Positions 14,144 through 15,455 of a DNA stretch of 15,455 nt are shown here, in pieces. Each line of letters opens with the position of its first letter. Position 1 is the stretch's first letter. The notes below the pieces were generated by a model. That model had not been told where the DNA came from. It saw only the letters and a list, made by a program, of their open reading frames with translations, and made no database searches. The translations under genes were made by a program, and so were the position numbers. This stretch comes from Candidatus Thorarchaeota archaeon (GTDB taxonomy: Archaea; Asgardarchaeota; Thorarchaeia; Thorarchaeales; Thorarchaeaceae): the NCBI GenBank assembly GCA_016840965.1, contig JAEORI010000011.1, positions 1-15,455 of the forward strand. The letters run 5' to 3'.

Positions 14144-15271
14144 ATGCACCCATTGCTAGAAGAGGTCCTAAAATCGTCAGGCGGAAAACGTGAGACGCCT
14201 GGCAAGAAAACGAAAAAGGTTCCAAAATCAGCCACAACTGATGAGGAACTTGCGGAATTATTAGAATCTGTGAACGCAAGGATATTAGTTGTCGGTGTTG
14301 GTGGAGCAGGAAATAATGCAATAACCCGCTTAATGGAAGTTGGCGTAGAGGGAGCTGAAACCCTTGCTGCAAACACAGATGCACAAGACCTCTACTTTTG
14401 TAACTCACATCACAAGTTACTTCTGGGTAGGGAAACATGCGGAGGATTGGGAGCTGGAAACAATCCGGATGTTGGAGAGGCAGCTGCGATAGAGGCGTAT
14501 GACGAGATTAAAGACGCGGTCGTTGGAGATCTTGTATTCATCACCGCTGGAATGGGGGGAGGTACTGGTACGGGAGCTGCTGCACACATTGCTAAAGCTG
14601 CGAAAGAGAATGGTGCACTGACAGTCGCAATTGTCTGTCTGCCATTTGAGGTAGAAGGAGCAACACGTAAGAAAAATGCGACCCGTGGTCTAAATGCATT
14701 GATGGAGCATGTTGATACGCTCATCGCAATTCCAAATGAAAAACTATTGGAGATTGCACCAGATCTATCCCTTCCAGAAGCGTTCATGGTAGCAGATGAG
14801 GTCCTTGTGCGTGCTGTAAAGGGAATTGCTGAACTAATCTCTAAACCAGGTCTTGTTAACTTGGACTTCGCAGATGTTCGGACAACTATGAAGAATGGTG
14901 GTGTGTCAATCATTGCTCTTGGTGAGGCAGAAGGAGAGAACAGAGCAGAGGAGGCAGTCATCAACGCACTTCGTAACCCATTGATAGATGTATCAATTGA
15001 GAATGCAAGAAACATTCTAGTAAATGTCAGTGGAAATGCAGAACTTCAACTTTCAGAAGCTAAACGTGTGATTGAGATTGTGACCGAGCAAGTCAATCCA
15101 GGAGCTGAGATAATATATGGCGCACTTATAGTACCAGAGCTGGATGATAGACTACGAGTTACTATCATTGCGTCGGGAGTAAGTTCACCTTATGTCTTTG
15201 ACAAAGCAGAACCATTCACGCCTCTTGTTGAGGATTTGAAGAGTGACCTAGGAATACCCAAACTCACGTAG
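14144..15271 (+). CDS. ftsZ: Cell division protein FtsZ
   Basis: A 375-residue tubulin-like GTPase that builds the division ring. It shows GVGGAGNNAITRL (51-63), NTDAQDL (77-83), the tubulin signature GGGTGTG (138-144) and an intact catalytic T7 loop N239-L-D241-F-A-D244. The short C-terminal tail ends DLGIPKLT, placed like the conserved peptide that recruits partners such as SepF. Residues 1-44 form a charged archaeal N-terminal extension. A GTG at 14129 would add five residues but lacks an SD; the ATG at 14144 has only a weak GGTAAT. The MHPLLEEVLK start resembles other archaeal FtsZ N-termini. ftsZ followed by secE is a conserved archaeal gene order. Confidence 0.96.
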   Translation: MHPLLEEVLKSSGGKRETPGKKTKKVPKSATTDEELAELLESVNARILVVGVGGAGNNAITRLMEVGVEGAETLAANTDAQDLYFCNSHHKLLLGRETCGGLGAGNNPDVGEAAAIEAYDEIKDAVVGDLVFITAGMGGGTGTGAAAHIAKAAKENGALTVAIVCLPFEVEGATRKKNATRGLNALMEHVDTLIAIPNEKLLEIAPDLSLPEAFMVADEVLVRAVKGIAELISKPGLVNLDFADVRTTMKNGGVSIIALGEAEGENRAEEAVINALRNPLIDVSIENARNILVNVSGNAELQLSEAKRVIEIVTEQVNPGAEIIYGALIVPELDDRLRVTIIASGVSSPYVFDKAEPFTPLVEDLKSDLGIPKLT

Positions 15272-15370
15272 TAGAATTTGGATACTCAGCAAATGTTAAA
15301 AGAGAACCAAGGTTGATTGCAGCTGACTCCTATGACTGCTGAAGCAGTATAATTCAAGGACGTGAAAGAT

Positions 15371-15455
15371 ATGGGTGTTGGTGAATTCATCAACGAGAGC
15401 AGACGTATTCTGAAACTGGCAACAAAGCCATCCAGAAAAGAACTCTGGACGAGCT
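15371..15455 (+). CDS. secE: Preprotein translocase SecE/Sec61-gamma, N-terminal part (cut by window end)
   Basis: The first 28 residues (MGVGEFINESRRILKLATKP, then SRKELWTS) match the amphipathic N-terminal helix of archaeal SecE, where F..., R.L..A.KP and E.. are conserved; the single membrane helix would lie beyond the window. SecE clamps the SecY channel. The ATG at 15371 has AAGGA at 15356-15360; an in-frame GTG at 15362 is too close to that site. A TATA-like TGTTAAAAG at 15294-15302 could drive it separately from ftsZ. The position after ftsZ matches the archaeal ftsZ-secE-spt5-rpl11 order. Confidence 0.85.
   Translation, partial: MGVGEFINESRRILKLATKPSRKELWTS

Noticed and set aside
14410..15015. 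A 201-residue minus-strand frame inside ftsZ
   Set aside because: Ser/Ala/Pro-rich mirror of FtsZ with no motif; FtsZ is unmistakable on the plus strand.

Overview
The window looks like chromosomal DNA of an archaeon. It carries archaeal/eukaryotic-type ribosomal proteins (S19e, L39e, L31e, L18a/LX), aIF6, prefoldin alpha, a PDCD5-family protein, Nep1 and the RNase P subunit Rpp21. It also has FtsY, FtsZ and the start of SecE, frequent GTG/TTG starts, and Shine-Dalgarno sites of the GAGGTGA type. A eukaryote-type DNA topoisomerase IB next to FtsZ fits lineages outside the classical Euryarchaeota, such as Asgard (Thorarchaeota-like), Bathyarchaeota or Thaumarchaeota-related groups. The Asgard guess is an impression from protein style and is not proven here.

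Left part (1-3337), accessory metabolism: the 3' end of a nitroreductase-family gene; a convergent TIM-barrel amidohydrolase; an Fe-S flavoprotein/FMN reductase; a DUF362 protein; and a thioredoxin-type arsenate reductase. Several are redox proteins, but no arsenic exporter or regulator is present.

Middle (3334-6751): topoisomerase IB on the minus strand, its stop overlapping that of the arsenate reductase gene; a divergent AT-rich TatD-type metallohydrolase; tRNA-Gly(UCC) on the minus strand with an encoded CCA; and a 65-residue two-helix membrane protein.

Right part (6761-15455), conserved information-processing and cell-biology block: nep1 (minus) diverges from rnp4/Rpp21 across 79 bases. 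Next come a CRM/YhbY RNA-binding protein and then a tight operon S19e-PDCD5-L39e-L31e-aIF6-L18a-prefoldin alpha-ftsY, with gaps from a 1-base overlap to 22 bases. This couples ribosome assembly, the polypeptide exit tunnel (L39e, L31e), co-translational folding (prefoldin) and membrane targeting (FtsY). A separate promoter precedes argF, followed by a PfkB-family kinase. ftsZ and secE close the window, an order also found in Euryarchaeota.

The points most worth a second look are a long hairpin filling the S19e leader, a roughly 60-residue acidic N-terminal extension on L31e, and an unusually long linker in topoisomerase IB. I found no CRISPR array, insertion sequence, defence system or rRNA. 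No stretch over 300 bases lacks a gene; the longest gaps (5350-5486 and 8216-8340) hold promoter or leader sequence.
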